Notes: a model not told the origin generated them from the sequence alone. 21,312 nucleotides of DNA from AC-50 sp035640455 (GCA_035640455.1 DASQWB010000084.1:1-21312); one strand, 5' to 3'. Shown: positions 1 to 8,159, counted from the stretch's first letter. Translations and numbers: made by a program.

Positions 1-369
1 GATCAGGATCTTTGCGTTCGGCAGCGCCATCCGCTTCCCTTTCGCGCCGCCGGCGAGCAGCAGCGCGCCCATCGACATCGCGATCCCGACGCAGATCGTC
101 GAGACGTCGGGCTTGATGAACTGCATCGTGTCGTAGATCGCGAGGCCCGCGTAGACCGAGCCGCCAGGCGAGTTGATGTAGATCGAGATGTCCTTGTCGG
201 GGTCCTCGGACTCCAGGTGGAGGAGCTGCGCGACGATCAGGTTCGCGATCTGGTCGTCGACGGGCGTGCCGAGGAAGACGATCCGTTCGTTCAGCAGGCG
301 CGAGTAGATGTCGAACGAGCGCTCGCCGCGCGACGTCTGCTCGATGACCATCGGGATGAGTGGGCTCAT
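1..369 (-). CDS. clpP: ATP-dependent Clp protease proteolytic subunit (partial, 3' end outside window)
   Basis: Serine peptidase subunit of the cytosolic Clp protease, which degrades unfolded and tagged proteins handed over by ClpX or ClpC ATPases. The 123 visible residues cover the N-terminal axial loop, the INSPGGSV segment (residues 65-72) and the nucleophile region GIAMSMGA with the catalytic serine at about residue 99. The catalytic His and Asp lie beyond the left edge. The ATG at 367-369 overlaps the TGA stop of the upstream trigger factor gene as ATGA, so the two are probably translationally coupled. tig-clpP order is common in bacteria. The frame is open right to base 1, so the gene is cut by the window and there is no sign of a defect. 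Confidence 0.97.
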   Translation of the reverse strand, partial: MSPLIPMVIEQTSRGERSFDIYSRLLNERIVFLGTPVDDQIANLIVAQLLHLESEDPDKDISIYINSPGGSVYAGLAIYDTMQFIKPDVSTICVGIAMSMGALLLAGGAKGKRMALPNAKILI

Positions 370-1718
370 GAAGCAGTCTCCTTGCCAGCGGGGGTCCACA
401 GTTTCGTATCGGTCGGGGCAGGTTCCTTCTCGGGTGTCCAGAGCTTCTCGCGCGCCGCGGCGAGGTCGGCGGGGATCCGCTTGACCTCGGCGGCGATGCG
501 GTCGAGCGCGCGCGAGAGGCGAAGCGACTCGCGCTCCTGCTCGAAGCGGCCGGACTCGCGCAGCTGCGGGATCGCATCGTCGGGATCCTCGATGCGCTCG
601 CGGATCTCGGCCTCGAGCTCCTCGTCGGAGACGTCGATGCCGAGCTTGTCGGCGGCCGCCTCCAGCACGAGCTCGCCCGCCACAGACTCTCGCGCCTCGT
701 TTCGGAGCCGCTCCACGAGCTCGTCCGCCGAGCCGCCCGTCACCTGGAGGTAGGTGTCGAGCGAGACGCCCCGCCGCTCGAGTGAGAGCGCGAGGCCCTG
801 GAGGAGCGCCCGCGTCCGCGCCTCGACGAGCGGGGTCGAGGCCTCGGCCTTCGCCGCGGCGGCGAGCGCGCGCACGACCTCCTGGCGGAACGCCGCCTCC
901 GCCTCGAGCTCGAGCGCCGCACGCAGCCGCGACTCGATGTCGGCGCGGAGCTCGGCGAGCGTCTCGAACTCGCTCGTCGCGCGCGCGAGCTCGTCGTCGA
1001 GCGGCGGCAGGACCTTCTCCTTGATCTCCTTGACGGTGGCCTCGATCGAGGTCGTCGAGCCGTCCGCGAGCTCGGCCTCGATCGTCTTCGTCTCGCCGAT
1101 CGACATGCCCACGAGGCCCGCCTCGAGCTCGTCGAGCAGGCGGCCCTGGCCGAGCTCGACGACGTAGTCGCGCTGCGCCTCGCCGCTTTCGCCGACGAGG
1201 TCGACGACGAGCGTGTCCCCCTCGACAACCGGCCGGTCCTCGATCGGGACGAGCTCCGCGATCGCGCTCCGCAGGGCGTCGAGCTCGCGCTCGACGAGCT
1301 CCTCGGGCAGCTGCGGCTCCGCGTATGGAACCTCGAGCTCGTGCCAATCCGGAAGCTCGGGCTTCGGCTGCACAGCGACTGTGGCGGTGAAGCGGAAGCT
1401 CTCGTCGGTGGAGGCGGGCGGGTCGTAGCCGAACTCGGGCTGGTCGACCGGACGGATGCGCGACCTGGCCGCGGCGGTGCGGAACCAGCCGCCGATGTGG
1501 CTCTCGACTGCCTCGGCGTAGAGGCGGTCGCGCCCGACGCGGGCCACGAGGACCGGCATGGGGACACGGCCCTTCCGGAAGCCCGGGATCTTCATCGTCT
1601 CGGCGAGGTCGGAGGCCGCGTGCTCGACGGCGTGGCGCACGTCGCCCGGCTCGACCTCGACCTGGAGCCGGACCCGGTTGTCCGGGAGCTCCTCGACCTG
1701 CGTCTCCATCCGAGCCAT
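366..1718 (-). CDS. tig: Trigger factor (ribosome-associated chaperone, peptidyl-prolyl isomerase)
   Basis: Binds nascent chains at the ribosome exit tunnel and helps folding. The 450-residue protein has the three trigger-factor parts. The N-terminal ribosome-binding domain carries the signature MKIPGFRKGRVP at about residues 42-53. A central FKBP-type PPIase domain spans about residues 160-235 (GDTLVVDLVGE and VELGQGRLLDELEAGLVGM), followed by a helical C-terminal chaperone domain. The ATG start is supported by an AAGGAGG about 11 bases upstream; the later ATG at residue 4 would be too far from it. It is the first gene of a tig-clpP operon, with a 4-base overlap to clpP. An odd feature is a charged, proline-rich tail carrying two KLWTP motifs in the last 30 residues, after the normal end of the family. 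Confidence 0.97.
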   Translation of the reverse strand: MARMETQVEELPDNRVRLQVEVEPGDVRHAVEHAASDLAETMKIPGFRKGRVPMPVLVARVGRDRLYAEAVESHIGGWFRTAAARSRIRPVDQPEFGYDPPASTDESFRFTATVAVQPKPELPDWHELEVPYAEPQLPEELVERELDALRSAIAELVPIEDRPVVEGDTLVVDLVGESGEAQRDYVVELGQGRLLDELEAGLVGMSIGETKTIEAELADGSTTSIEATVKEIKEKVLPPLDDELARATSEFETLAELRADIESRLRAALELEAEAAFRQEVVRALAAAAKAEASTPLVEARTRALLQGLALSLERRGVSLDTYLQVTGGSADELVERLRNEARESVAGELVLEAAADKLGIDVSDEELEAEIRERIEDPDDAIPQLRESGRFEQERESLRLSRALDRIAAEVKRIPADLAAAREKLWTPEKEPAPTDTKLWTPAGKETAS

Positions 1719-1771
1719 TCAAGCAGACCCCTCCTTAGCTGCGTCAGGCGTCAGTGCGCCGCCTCGGCGGA

Positions 1772-1842
1772 TCGACCGGTCGTTTCAGACGGACGGACGG
1801 GCGAAGCCCGCCCGTCCTGAGGTCGGCACCGCAAGCGGTGCC
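1772..1842 (+). repeat. Dispersed double-hairpin intergenic element, copy 1
   Basis: The element starts with the palindrome-containing block TCGACCGGTCGTTTCAGACG. A first hairpin follows at 1791-1817, with 12-base arms, loop GAA and one A-C mismatch. Then comes a TGA-GGTC linker and a second hairpin at 1825-1842 (GGCACCGC, AA, GCGGTGCC). It lies between the divergent tig and phosphatase genes and ends 5 bases before the -10-like hexamer of the latter. Copies 2 and 3 are at 4932-5005 and 12103-12171. Confidence 0.85.
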
Positions 1843-1847
1843 TCGCG

Positions 1848-1860
1848 TAGCCTCGGCCCG
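1848..1860 (+). promoter_or_regulatory. -10-like hexamer of a probably leaderless gene
   Basis: TAGCCT at 1848-1853 fits TANNNT, and the GTG start codon begins exactly 7 bases after its last T, where transcription would be expected to start. No Shine-Dalgarno sequence precedes the GTG. No good -35 is seen; its expected position falls inside the second hairpin of element copy 1. The same geometry occurs at 8147-8159. Confidence 0.5.
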
Positions 1861-2462
1861 TGCGGCTCTTCGTCATCGCGCGGCACGCCGAGTCGACGCT
1901 GAACATCGCACGGCGCATCAACGGCGACCCGGCCGTCGAGGTGCCGCTAACGGACGAGGGGCGCGAGGAGGCGCGGCAGCTCGGGATCCAGATCACGAAC
2001 GTGCCGCTCGACGTCTGCGTGCACACGCGCTTCGGCCGGACGCGGGACACGGCCGCGATCGCGTTGGCCGGGCGCGACCTGCCGATGATCGTCGAGCCGC
2101 TCCTCGACGACATCGACATCGGCGAGCTCGAGGGGCAGTCGATCGACGACTACCGCGCCTGGAAGCGGGCGCATGCGCGGTCGGACCGTTTTCCCTGCGG
2201 CGAGAGCCTCGACGACGCAGCGCGGCGCTACGCGCGCGGCTTCCGGCGGCTGCTCGAGCGGCCGGAGGCGAGGCTGCTCGTCGTCTGCCACGAGATCCCG
2301 CTCCGCTATGCGCTGAACGCGGCCGGCGGCTCGGACGAGCTCGACGGCCCAGTGCACGAGCTCCGCAACGCGACGCCCTACCTCTTCGACGAGCCGGCGC
2401 TCGAGCGGGCGGCGGAGCGGATCGACGAGCTCGTATGCGGGCGAGAGGACTCGAACCTCTAG
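1860..2462 (+). CDS. Histidine phosphatase family protein (phosphoglycerate mutase-like)
   Basis: Member of the branch-1 histidine phosphatase superfamily, phosphotransfer enzymes acting through a phosphohistidine. The N-terminal RHAES at residues 8-12 supplies the catalytic His9, a variant of the usual RHGES. An acidic IDIGELEG segment follows at about 85-92, and the second active-site histidine is in VVCHEIPLRY (His144). At 200 residues it is typical for the cytosolic phosphatases. The substrate cannot be told from sequence, so no specific mutase or cobalamin/phosphoserine phosphatase assignment is made. The start is a GTG with no ribosome-binding site but with a -10-like hexamer 7 bases ahead, so leaderless expression is likely. 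The last 9 codons are antisense to the 3' end of tRNA-Leu, and a 13-bp hairpin lies about 60 bases downstream. Confidence 0.88.
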   Translation: MRLFVIARHAESTLNIARRINGDPAVEVPLTDEGREEARQLGIQITNVPLDVCVHTRFGRTRDTAAIALAGRDLPMIVEPLLDDIDIGELEGQSIDDYRAWKRAHARSDRFPCGESLDDAARRYARGFRRLLERPEARLLVVCHEIPLRYALNAAGGSDELDGPVHELRNATPYLFDEPALERAAERIDELVCGREDSNL

Positions 2463-2521
2463 GGGCCTCGCGGCCCAGCGGGACCTAAACCCGCCGCGTC
2501 TACCAGTTCCGCCACGCCCGC
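2436..2521 (-). tRNA. tRNA-Leu (anticodon TAG)
   Basis: Reading the minus strand, a 7-bp acceptor (GCGGGCG with CGCCCGC) and discriminator A enclose the D-arm, an anticodon stem GCGGG/CCCGC around TT-TAG-GT, a long class II variable arm typical of tRNA-Leu, and a T-arm with GGTTCGAGTCC. CCA is not encoded. The 3' 27 bases overlap the opposite-strand 3' end of the phosphatase gene. Confidence 0.95.
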
Positions 2522-2524
2522 TAA

Positions 2525-2561
2525 CCCTCCGAAGTCGGCCGCCGGCCTCGACTTCGGAGGG
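2525..2561 (+). terminator. Strong hairpin, probable terminator downstream of the phosphatase gene
   Basis: Perfect 13-bp arms (CCCTCCGAAGTCG and its complement) around an 11-base loop GCCGCCGGCCT. No T-tract follows. It sits after the plus-strand phosphatase gene and just 5' of tRNA-Leu on the minus strand. The GAAGTCGGCC...CGACTTC core is shared with the hairpin beside tRNA-His at 18301-18337. Confidence 0.6.
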
Positions 2562-2596
2562 GTTCAGTATGCCCCGGCTGCGGGCACCACGATGAC

Positions 2597-2737
2597 ATGA
2601 CGACGCCGAAAGATCGGGAAGCAGAGAGCCGCGAGTCGGACGAGACGAAGTTCGACGAGGCGGTCGAGCACGAGAGCGACGAGCGCGAGAAGCGCGGCGA
2701 ACGGCTCGCGGACGAGCCGCTCTCCAAAGAGGACTAG
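2597..2737 (+). CDS. Small highly charged protein, 46 residues, unknown function
   Basis: Not recognised as a family. The 46-residue product starts MTTPKDREAESRES and is almost entirely Glu, Asp, Arg, Lys and Ser with no hydrophobic core, so it is predicted disordered. Support for a real gene is modest: an ATG start, strongly GC-biased third codon positions like the neighbours, and a TAG stop at 2735-2737 that is exactly interleaved with the TAG of the convergent MMPL gene in one CTAG palindrome. A TATGCC at 2568-2573 could serve as a -10, giving a leader of about 17 bases. No Shine-Dalgarno sequence is evident. It could also be a chance frame. Confidence 0.45.
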   Translation: MTTPKDREAESRESDETKFDEAVEHESDEREKRGERLADEPLSKED

Positions 2738-4854
2738 CTCCCCGCCTCGAGGGCGGGCGCCGGAGCGACCCGGAACAAGCGGGCGACGCGCGGCGGGAAC
2801 CACCAGTTCCAGTCCCCCATCAGCCGCATGAGCGATGGCACGAGCAGGGCACGGATGATCGTCGCGTCGAAGATGATCCCCGCGGCGAGGCCGATCCCGA
2901 ACTGCTTGATGTCGACGCCCGGGCTCGATGAGAGTACGAAGAAGGCGAACATGAGGATCAGCGCGGCACTCGTCACGAGCTTCCCCGTGCGCGCAAGGCC
3001 GTAGGAGATCGCCGTCCGCGTCTCCCGGGTCTCGTCGTAGGCCTCGCGCATCCGGGTCAGCATGAAGACCTCGTAGTCCATCGAGAGGCCGAAGAGGAAC
3101 GCGAAGATCATCAGTGGGATCCAGGGGATGATCGACTGCGTCGCCGGGACGCCCCAGATCGCGTCGCTGCCGTGCCCGAGCTGGAAGATGAAGACGATGA
3201 TCCCGAAGGCGGCGCCGAGCGAGACGAGGTTCAGGATCACCGCCTTGAGCGGCAAGAGCAGCGAGCGGAAGGCGCGCGTGAGGAGCAGGAAGGACAGGAG
3301 GACGACGAAGCCGAGGACGTAGGGGAAGTTCCCGTAGACGGCGTGGACGAAGTCGCGGTCCTCGGGTGCGACGCCGCCGAGGCTCGCGTTCTCCGGCAGC
3401 GCGCGCTTGACGCGCGAGATCGTCGAGCGGATGCTCTTCGTCGCGCCGTCCGTCGAAGGGAACGCCTCGACGAGCGCGGCCGACCCGCGCCGCCACTCGC
3501 GCGGAGCGACCGCCGCGCTGACACCCTCGACCGAGCGCAGCTTCGCGGCTACCGCCTGCGGGTCGCCGCCCTGGACGAGGACGACGAACGGCTTCATGAC
3601 GCCGGGCGAGATGCCCGCGTCGGCGAGCGCCTGCCGGCCCTCGATCGCGTCGCCGCGGCCCGGGAAGTCCTTCGCCTGCGCCTCGCTCGGGTTGAGCTGG
3701 AAGCCGTAGAAAAGGAGGACGCCGACGATCGCCGCGCCTACGGCGCCGACGGCCAGCGGGCGCCGGATGACGAGGTTCGCCCAGCGCCCCCACAGGCCGT
3801 GCTCGGGATCGGGCGTCTCGACGATCCGCCTCGGCAGCACGCGCAGGCTGTTGATCCGGTGGCCGAGCAGCGAGAGGAGCGTCGGCAGGAGCGTGATCGC
3901 CGCCACCACCGAGACCGCAGGGATGAGCATCCCCCCGATGCCGATCGAGCGGATGAACGGCAGCGGCAGGAAGATCATGCTGAGCAGGCCGACGGCGACG
4001 GTCGAGCCGGAGACGATCACCGAGCGGCCCGCGTGCCGCATCGTCTCGACGAGCGCCGTCTCGACGTCCTCGCCGTGCGCAAGCTCCTCGCGGAAGCGGA
4101 AGATCATGAGCAGCGCGTAGTCGATCGCCACGCCGAGGCCGACGAGCGCGATCAGGAACTGGACGACGATCGAGACGTCGGTGATGTAGGTGAGGAGCCA
4201 GACGAGCGTGAACGTGTTGAGGATCGACGCGACGGCAACCGCCATCGGAATGCCGATGGCGGGAAGCGTCCCGAAGACGAAGAGCAGGATCATCAGCGCC
4301 CCGGCGCCGCCGATCATCGCCTCGGTGAGGACGCTGGGCCCGCCGGTGCCGCCGCTCGAGGCCGTCTGGAGCGGATCCCGGCCCGTGAGGTACGACGCCA
4401 CGCCGGGAGGCGTCGCCTTCTTGAGCGCCGCCCGGGTCTCGTCCTGGTAGGCCGTCGAGCTGAAGTTCGGCGTTCCCGTCGGATAGATCTCGGCGAAGGT
4501 CGTATGCCGGTCGCGCGACACGTACGCGTCGCTCCCGGTAGAGAAGTACGAGCTGGCCCGCGACCCCTTGTTCGCGAGCTGCGCCTTACGGATCGCCGCG
4601 GCGATGCCCTTCTCCTTCGTGACGTCGCCGCTCGAGTGGAAGACGGCGACCTGCGGAGCCTGCTCGCCGGAGCCGAAGATCTTCAGCGTCTTCTGGTTCG
4701 TCTCGTAGGCCGAGTAGCCCGGGATCGAGAACGACTGGAACCAGCGGCTCGAGACCTGCTTCGTCGCGAAGACGCCGAAGATCGTCAGCGCGACCCACAC
4801 GCCGAGCACGAGCCGGCGGCGGCGATGGACCAGGTGAGCGAGGCCTCCGAGCAT
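2734..4854 (-). CDS. MMPL/RND-family membrane transporter
   Basis: Large proton-driven transporter of the MmpL branch of the RND superfamily, which exports lipids or hydrophobic compounds across the inner membrane of actinobacteria. The 706-residue protein is a tandem of two halves. Each half has one membrane span (residues about 15-31 in the first), a large extracytoplasmic domain (about 35-175 in the first), and a bundle of five more spans. The proton-relay type motif GVAIDYALLMIFRFREE is at about 242-257, and its counterpart in the second half is FGLSMDYEVFMLTRMREAYDE, split here only for citation: FGLSMDYEVFML then TRMREAYDE. The ATG has no clear Shine-Dalgarno sequence. The substrate is unknown and neighbouring genes give no hint. 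The stop codon overlaps that of the convergent small ORF. Confidence 0.93.
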   Translation of the reverse strand: MLGGLAHLVHRRRRLVLGVWVALTIFGVFATKQVSSRWFQSFSIPGYSAYETNQKTLKIFGSGEQAPQVAVFHSSGDVTKEKGIAAAIRKAQLANKGSRASSYFSTGSDAYVSRDRHTTFAEIYPTGTPNFSSTAYQDETRAALKKATPPGVASYLTGRDPLQTASSGGTGGPSVLTEAMIGGAGALMILLFVFGTLPAIGIPMAVAVASILNTFTLVWLLTYITDVSIVVQFLIALVGLGVAIDYALLMIFRFREELAHGEDVETALVETMRHAGRSVIVSGSTVAVGLLSMIFLPLPFIRSIGIGGMLIPAVSVVAAITLLPTLLSLLGHRINSLRVLPRRIVETPDPEHGLWGRWANLVIRRPLAVGAVGAAIVGVLLFYGFQLNPSEAQAKDFPGRGDAIEGRQALADAGISPGVMKPFVVLVQGGDPQAVAAKLRSVEGVSAAVAPREWRRGSAALVEAFPSTDGATKSIRSTISRVKRALPENASLGGVAPEDRDFVHAVYGNFPYVLGFVVLLSFLLLTRAFRSLLLPLKAVILNLVSLGAAFGIIVFIFQLGHGSDAIWGVPATQSIIPWIPLMIFAFLFGLSMDYEVFMLTRMREAYDETRETRTAISYGLARTGKLVTSAALILMFAFFVLSSSPGVDIKQFGIGLAAGIIFDATIIRALLVPSLMRLMGDWNWWFPPRVARLFRVAPAPALEAGS

Positions 4855-4931
4855 TAGGCGTACTGAACGTCCGACGACGAGATCTATTCCGAGTTGGGCC
4901 CGGTGCCTTGGGAATGAACTCGCCGATTCGT

Positions 4932-5005
4932 TCGACCGGTCGTTTCAGACGGACGCGCGGGCAGAGCCCGCGCGTCCTGATGGTCGGCGCCGCCGAGTCG
5001 GCGCC
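4932..5005 (+). repeat. Dispersed double-hairpin intergenic element, copy 2
   Basis: The first 24 bases are identical to copy 1. The first hairpin at 4951-4977 has perfect 12-base arms (GGACGCGCGGGC, loop AGA, complement). Compared with copy 1 the inner stem has changed on both sides, so pairing is preserved. The second hairpin at 4985-5005 has arms GGCGCCG and CGGCGCC. It begins 4 bases after the stop of the glutamine synthetase-like gene (minus strand) and may act as its terminator. Confidence 0.85.
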
Positions 5006-5009
5006 TCAG

Positions 5010-6410
5010 TCAGGCCCGCTCGAAGAGCCGCTCCCGCTCGTAGCACGTCACCGTCTGGTCGAAGAGCCGCTGCTCGGTGCGTGCGTAGTTCAGGTAGTGG
5101 TCGACGACCTCGTCGCCGAGCGCCTGGCGCGCGATCGTCGAGCCCTCGAGCGCGTCGATCGCCTCGCGAAGCGTCGAGGGAACACGCGGGAGGTCGGGAT
5201 CGGCGTAGGCGTTGCCCTCGAACATGGGCGGCGGCTCGAGGTCGTTCTCGAGCCCGTGCAGGCCCGCCGCGAGCATGGCCGCGAAGGCGAGGTACGGGTT
5301 CGCGTCCGCGCCCGGGATCCGCGACTCGATGCGGAAGCCGTTCTCGTGGCCGACGATGCGGAAGCCGCACGTGCGGTTGTCCCGGCTCCAGGCGAGCGTC
5401 GTCGGCGCCCAGCTCTCCGAGGCGTAGCGCTTGTAGGAGTTGACGTTCGGCGCGACGAAGATCGAGAGCTCGCGCATCCCGGCGATGAGACCGCCGAGGT
5501 AGCCGTTGAATACCTTGCTCGGCCCGTGGCCGTCGTCCGTCGGGAAGAGGCTTCGCGCGCCGTCGGGGGCCCAGAGGCTCGTGTGGATGTGGCACGAGTT
5601 CCCGATCCAGGTGTGGTCGGGCTTCGCCATGAAGGTGATCGACTGCCCGTGCCGGTGCGCGATCTCCTTCGCGCCGTTCTTGTAGACGACGTGCCGGTCG
5701 GCCGTCGTGAGCGCGTCCGAGAAGCGGAAGTTCAGCTCGTGCTGGCCGTACCACGCCTCGCCCTTCGAGAACTCGACCGGGATCCCGGCGTCGCGCATAC
5801 CGCGGCGGAGGTCGCCGATGACGTTCTCGTCGAAGGTCGTGGCGAGGATGTGGTAGTCGAGGATGTAGGGGATCGTCGGCGTCAGCTCGCGGTAGTGCTT
5901 CGCGTGCGCCTCCGCGTAGCTGTCCTTCAGCAGGTAGAACTCGAGCTCCGAGCCGAACATCGGCAGGTAGCCGCGCTCGGTCGCGCGCTCGATCTGCCGC
6001 CGCAGCACCTGACGCGGCGACTCGACGACGGGCCGCCCGTCTTCCCAGTGGACGTCGCAGAGGACGAGCGCGGTCCGGTCGAGCCACGGGATGCGGCGGA
6101 GGGTGTCGATGTCGGGGACGAGGTGGAAGTCGCCGTATCCCTGCTCCCAGTTCGCCATCGAGTAGCCGGGCACGGGGTCCATTTCCATGTCCAGCGCGAG
6201 CAGGTAGTTGCAGCCCTCGATCCCGTGCGAGACCGTGTCCTCGAGGAAGTACTCGCCGTCGACGCGCTTGCCCATCAGGCGCCCCTGCATGTCGGTGAAG
6301 CACGTGAGGACGGTGTCGATCGTGCCGTTCTCGACTTCCTGGCGAAGCTCTTCGATGCCCAGCATGCCCTTTACACGGGAGCCGGTCTCGGGGCGTATCA
6401 CCTCAGTCAT
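5010..6410 (-). CDS. Glutamine synthetase family protein, probable gamma-glutamylpolyamine (PuuA-like) synthetase
   Basis: ATP-dependent ligase of the glutamine synthetase fold, likely coupling glutamate to an amine as the first step of the gamma-glutamylated putrescine pathway. The 466 residues carry the family landmarks: SELEFYLL (154-161, metal-binding Glu), GQHELNFRF (222-230), CHIHTSLW (273-280), NVNSYKR (322-328) and RIESRIPGADANPYLAF (360-376). The N-terminal beta-grasp region has FTDMQGRLMGKRV, characteristic of the GlnA3/PuuA-type rather than the housekeeping GlnA. The start ATG follows GGGAG and lies 13 bases after the permease stop, so the two form an operon. The assignment to amines rather than ammonia rests mainly on the neighbours (permease, PuuD-like hydrolase, aldehyde dehydrogenase). 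Ethanolamine or another amine remains possible. Confidence 0.88.
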   Translation of the reverse strand: MTEVIRPETGSRVKGMLGIEELRQEVENGTIDTVLTCFTDMQGRLMGKRVDGEYFLEDTVSHGIEGCNYLLALDMEMDPVPGYSMANWEQGYGDFHLVPDIDTLRRIPWLDRTALVLCDVHWEDGRPVVESPRQVLRRQIERATERGYLPMFGSELEFYLLKDSYAEAHAKHYRELTPTIPYILDYHILATTFDENVIGDLRRGMRDAGIPVEFSKGEAWYGQHELNFRFSDALTTADRHVVYKNGAKEIAHRHGQSITFMAKPDHTWIGNSCHIHTSLWAPDGARSLFPTDDGHGPSKVFNGYLGGLIAGMRELSIFVAPNVNSYKRYASESWAPTTLAWSRDNRTCGFRIVGHENGFRIESRIPGADANPYLAFAAMLAAGLHGLENDLEPPPMFEGNAYADPDLPRVPSTLREAIDALEGSTIARQALGDEVVDHYLNYARTEQRLFDQTVTCYERERLFERA

Positions 6411-6423
6411 CTCCGCACTCCCG

Positions 6424-8034
6424 CTACGAGCCCGGCGCGGGCGCGGGCCGTTCCGCCGATTCGTCGACGATACCCAACGCCTCGTCGAACTCGATCGTGC
6501 GCACGGGTCCCGTGTACTTCCGACGCGCCCCGGCGAACCACCAGATGCCGATCGCGAGGAACAGACCGGCGTTCACGAACGGCGAGTAGTTGAGCGCCGT
6601 CCAGTCGAAGTTCTCGTTCCAAGGCACCCCCGCAGGAACGAACGGCAGGCTGAAGTCGATGACCATCAGCACCGTCCAGACGATCGCGACGGTGTTCATC
6701 CACTTGTAGTGCCGTCCGAGGTTCCATGCGCCGGGCTTGAACGACGCGCCCGCGCGCAGGCGCAGGTAGACCGGAGCGACGTAGGCGATGTAGAGACCGA
6801 TCGTCGTGATCGACACGACGGCGAAGAACGCGAAGGGGAACCCGGCCTTGTTTCCCTTGAGCGCGGGCAGTGTGATGATGAGCGCCAAGACCGCGCTGGC
6901 GACGACCGCGTAGACGGGGACGCGGCGCTTGTCGACGCGATGCCAGATCTGCCAGCCCGGGATCGCGCGGTCGCGCGAGAACGCGTACCACGTGCGCGAG
7001 GCGCTGGTCAGGCAGCCGAGGCCGCAGAAGAGCTGGCCCACGGTCGAGATGAGGATCACGGCCTCCGCCCACTTGGAGCTCAGCGCGCTCGTGAAGACGG
7101 GGATCGATCCACCGCCGCCCTCGTTGATCGCGTTTACGTCGTGCGCGGCGAACGTGATCGCAAGCAGGACGAACCAGCCGATCACCGCAGCCCAAAAGAC
7201 CGACGTCCACAAGCCGCGTGCCGCCTTGCGCTCGGCGTCGTGCGTTTCCTCGGACACGTGCGCCGAGGCGTCGTAGCCGGTCTGCGTGTACATCGTCAGC
7301 AGGAAGCCCACCGGCAGCACGTAGAGCCAGAAGAAGGCTCCTGACGTCGAACCGCCGTGGAACCCGGAGTTGTTGATCGTCTGCGTGAAGACGAAATTCG
7401 CGTCTTGATGGTGATCGGGAACGATCCCGAGGATCGCGATGATCGTCGCGACGCCGAGCACGTGCCACCAGACCGAGACGTTGTTGATCATCGCGACGAG
7501 GTGTGACCGGTAGACGTTGATCAGCCCGGTCAGGATGAGGATCACGACGAAGACGACGAAGATGTCGCCGAGACCTGCGCCGTCCTTGAAGTTGACGACG
7601 CCGAGGTTCCAGCCCCAGAGGTTGAAGAGCGCCGCCGCGAAGGTGGCGGCGGCGTAGTCGACCGAGGCGACGATCCCGAGGAGGCCCAGGACGTTCGCCC
7701 AGCCGGTGAACCACGACCAGCCGGCGCCTCCGAGCGAATGCGCCCACCAGTAGGGGCCGCCGGCCGTCGGGTACGCCGAGGCGAGCTCGGCCATCGAGAG
7801 GGCAATGACGAGGATGAAGCCGCAGACGATCGGCCACGCCCACGAAATTGCAATTGGACCGCCGTTGTTCCACGCCTGGCCGTAGACCGTGAAGCACCCG
7901 GCGAGAACGGAGATGATCGTGAACGAGAGCGCGAAGTTCGAGAAGCCACTCCAGGCGCGCGCGAGGTCCTGCCTATAGCCGAGCTCGGCAAGCCTCCGAA
8001 CATCGCGGTCGACCTCGTGCCTGGTGTCTGCCAT
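6424..8034 (-). CDS. APC-family amino acid/polyamine permease
   Basis: Inner-membrane transporter of the amino acid-polyamine-organocation superfamily, about 12 membrane spans in 536 residues, most like the GABA/choline (BAT-type) permeases. Recognisable parts are GFSNFALSFTIISVLAG in span 1, the conserved AELASAYPTAGGPYWWA loop, TQTGYDASAHVSEETHDA before the middle spans, and SASRTWYAFSRDRAIPG in the cytoplasmic loop of the second half. The ATG at 8034 is preferred over the GTG immediately before it because AAGGAGG sits 6 bases upstream of it. It is the first gene of an operon with the glutamine synthetase-like gene and is divergent from the PuuD-like gene. It probably imports the amine or amino acid that the cluster degrades. 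Confidence 0.92.
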   Translation of the reverse strand: MADTRHEVDRDVRRLAELGYRQDLARAWSGFSNFALSFTIISVLAGCFTVYGQAWNNGGPIAISWAWPIVCGFILVIALSMAELASAYPTAGGPYWWAHSLGGAGWSWFTGWANVLGLLGIVASVDYAAATFAAALFNLWGWNLGVVNFKDGAGLGDIFVVFVVILILTGLINVYRSHLVAMINNVSVWWHVLGVATIIAILGIVPDHHQDANFVFTQTINNSGFHGGSTSGAFFWLYVLPVGFLLTMYTQTGYDASAHVSEETHDAERKAARGLWTSVFWAAVIGWFVLLAITFAAHDVNAINEGGGGSIPVFTSALSSKWAEAVILISTVGQLFCGLGCLTSASRTWYAFSRDRAIPGWQIWHRVDKRRVPVYAVVASAVLALIITLPALKGNKAGFPFAFFAVVSITTIGLYIAYVAPVYLRLRAGASFKPGAWNLGRHYKWMNTVAIVWTVLMVIDFSLPFVPAGVPWNENFDWTALNYSPFVNAGLFLAIGIWWFAGARRKYTGPVRTIEFDEALGIVDESAERPAPAPGS

Positions 8035-8146
8035 CACCCTCCTCCTTTTCGCGGGTGACGGGACGGCTCAGCTTCACCCGCCGTTCGCTTGTCGGCGAGC
8101 GTAAATCAGGCGCGAGCGCACTTCAATCCCGCGACGCCGATCTCGA

Positions 8147-8159
8147 TAACCTCGCTGCG
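8147..8159 (+). promoter_or_regulatory. -10-like hexamer of a probably leaderless gene
   Basis: TAACCT at 8147-8152 is followed after 6 bases by the GTG start at 8159, so transcription would start on or next to the start codon. There is no Shine-Dalgarno sequence. The -35 is weak (TTCAAT at 8122-8127 at a long spacing). It lies in the 124-base divergent region between the permease and hydrolase genes. Confidence 0.5.

Noticed and set aside
3172..4857. Long plus-strand open frame (561 codons) opposite the MMPL gene
   Set aside because: Composition is Arg/Asp/Glu-rich with no domain and is the antisense of a clearly conserved transporter; high GC gives such shadows.
4908..6593. Plus-strand open frame opposite the glutamine synthetase-like gene
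   Set aside because: Antisense shadow; low-complexity product, and it reads through repeat copy 2.
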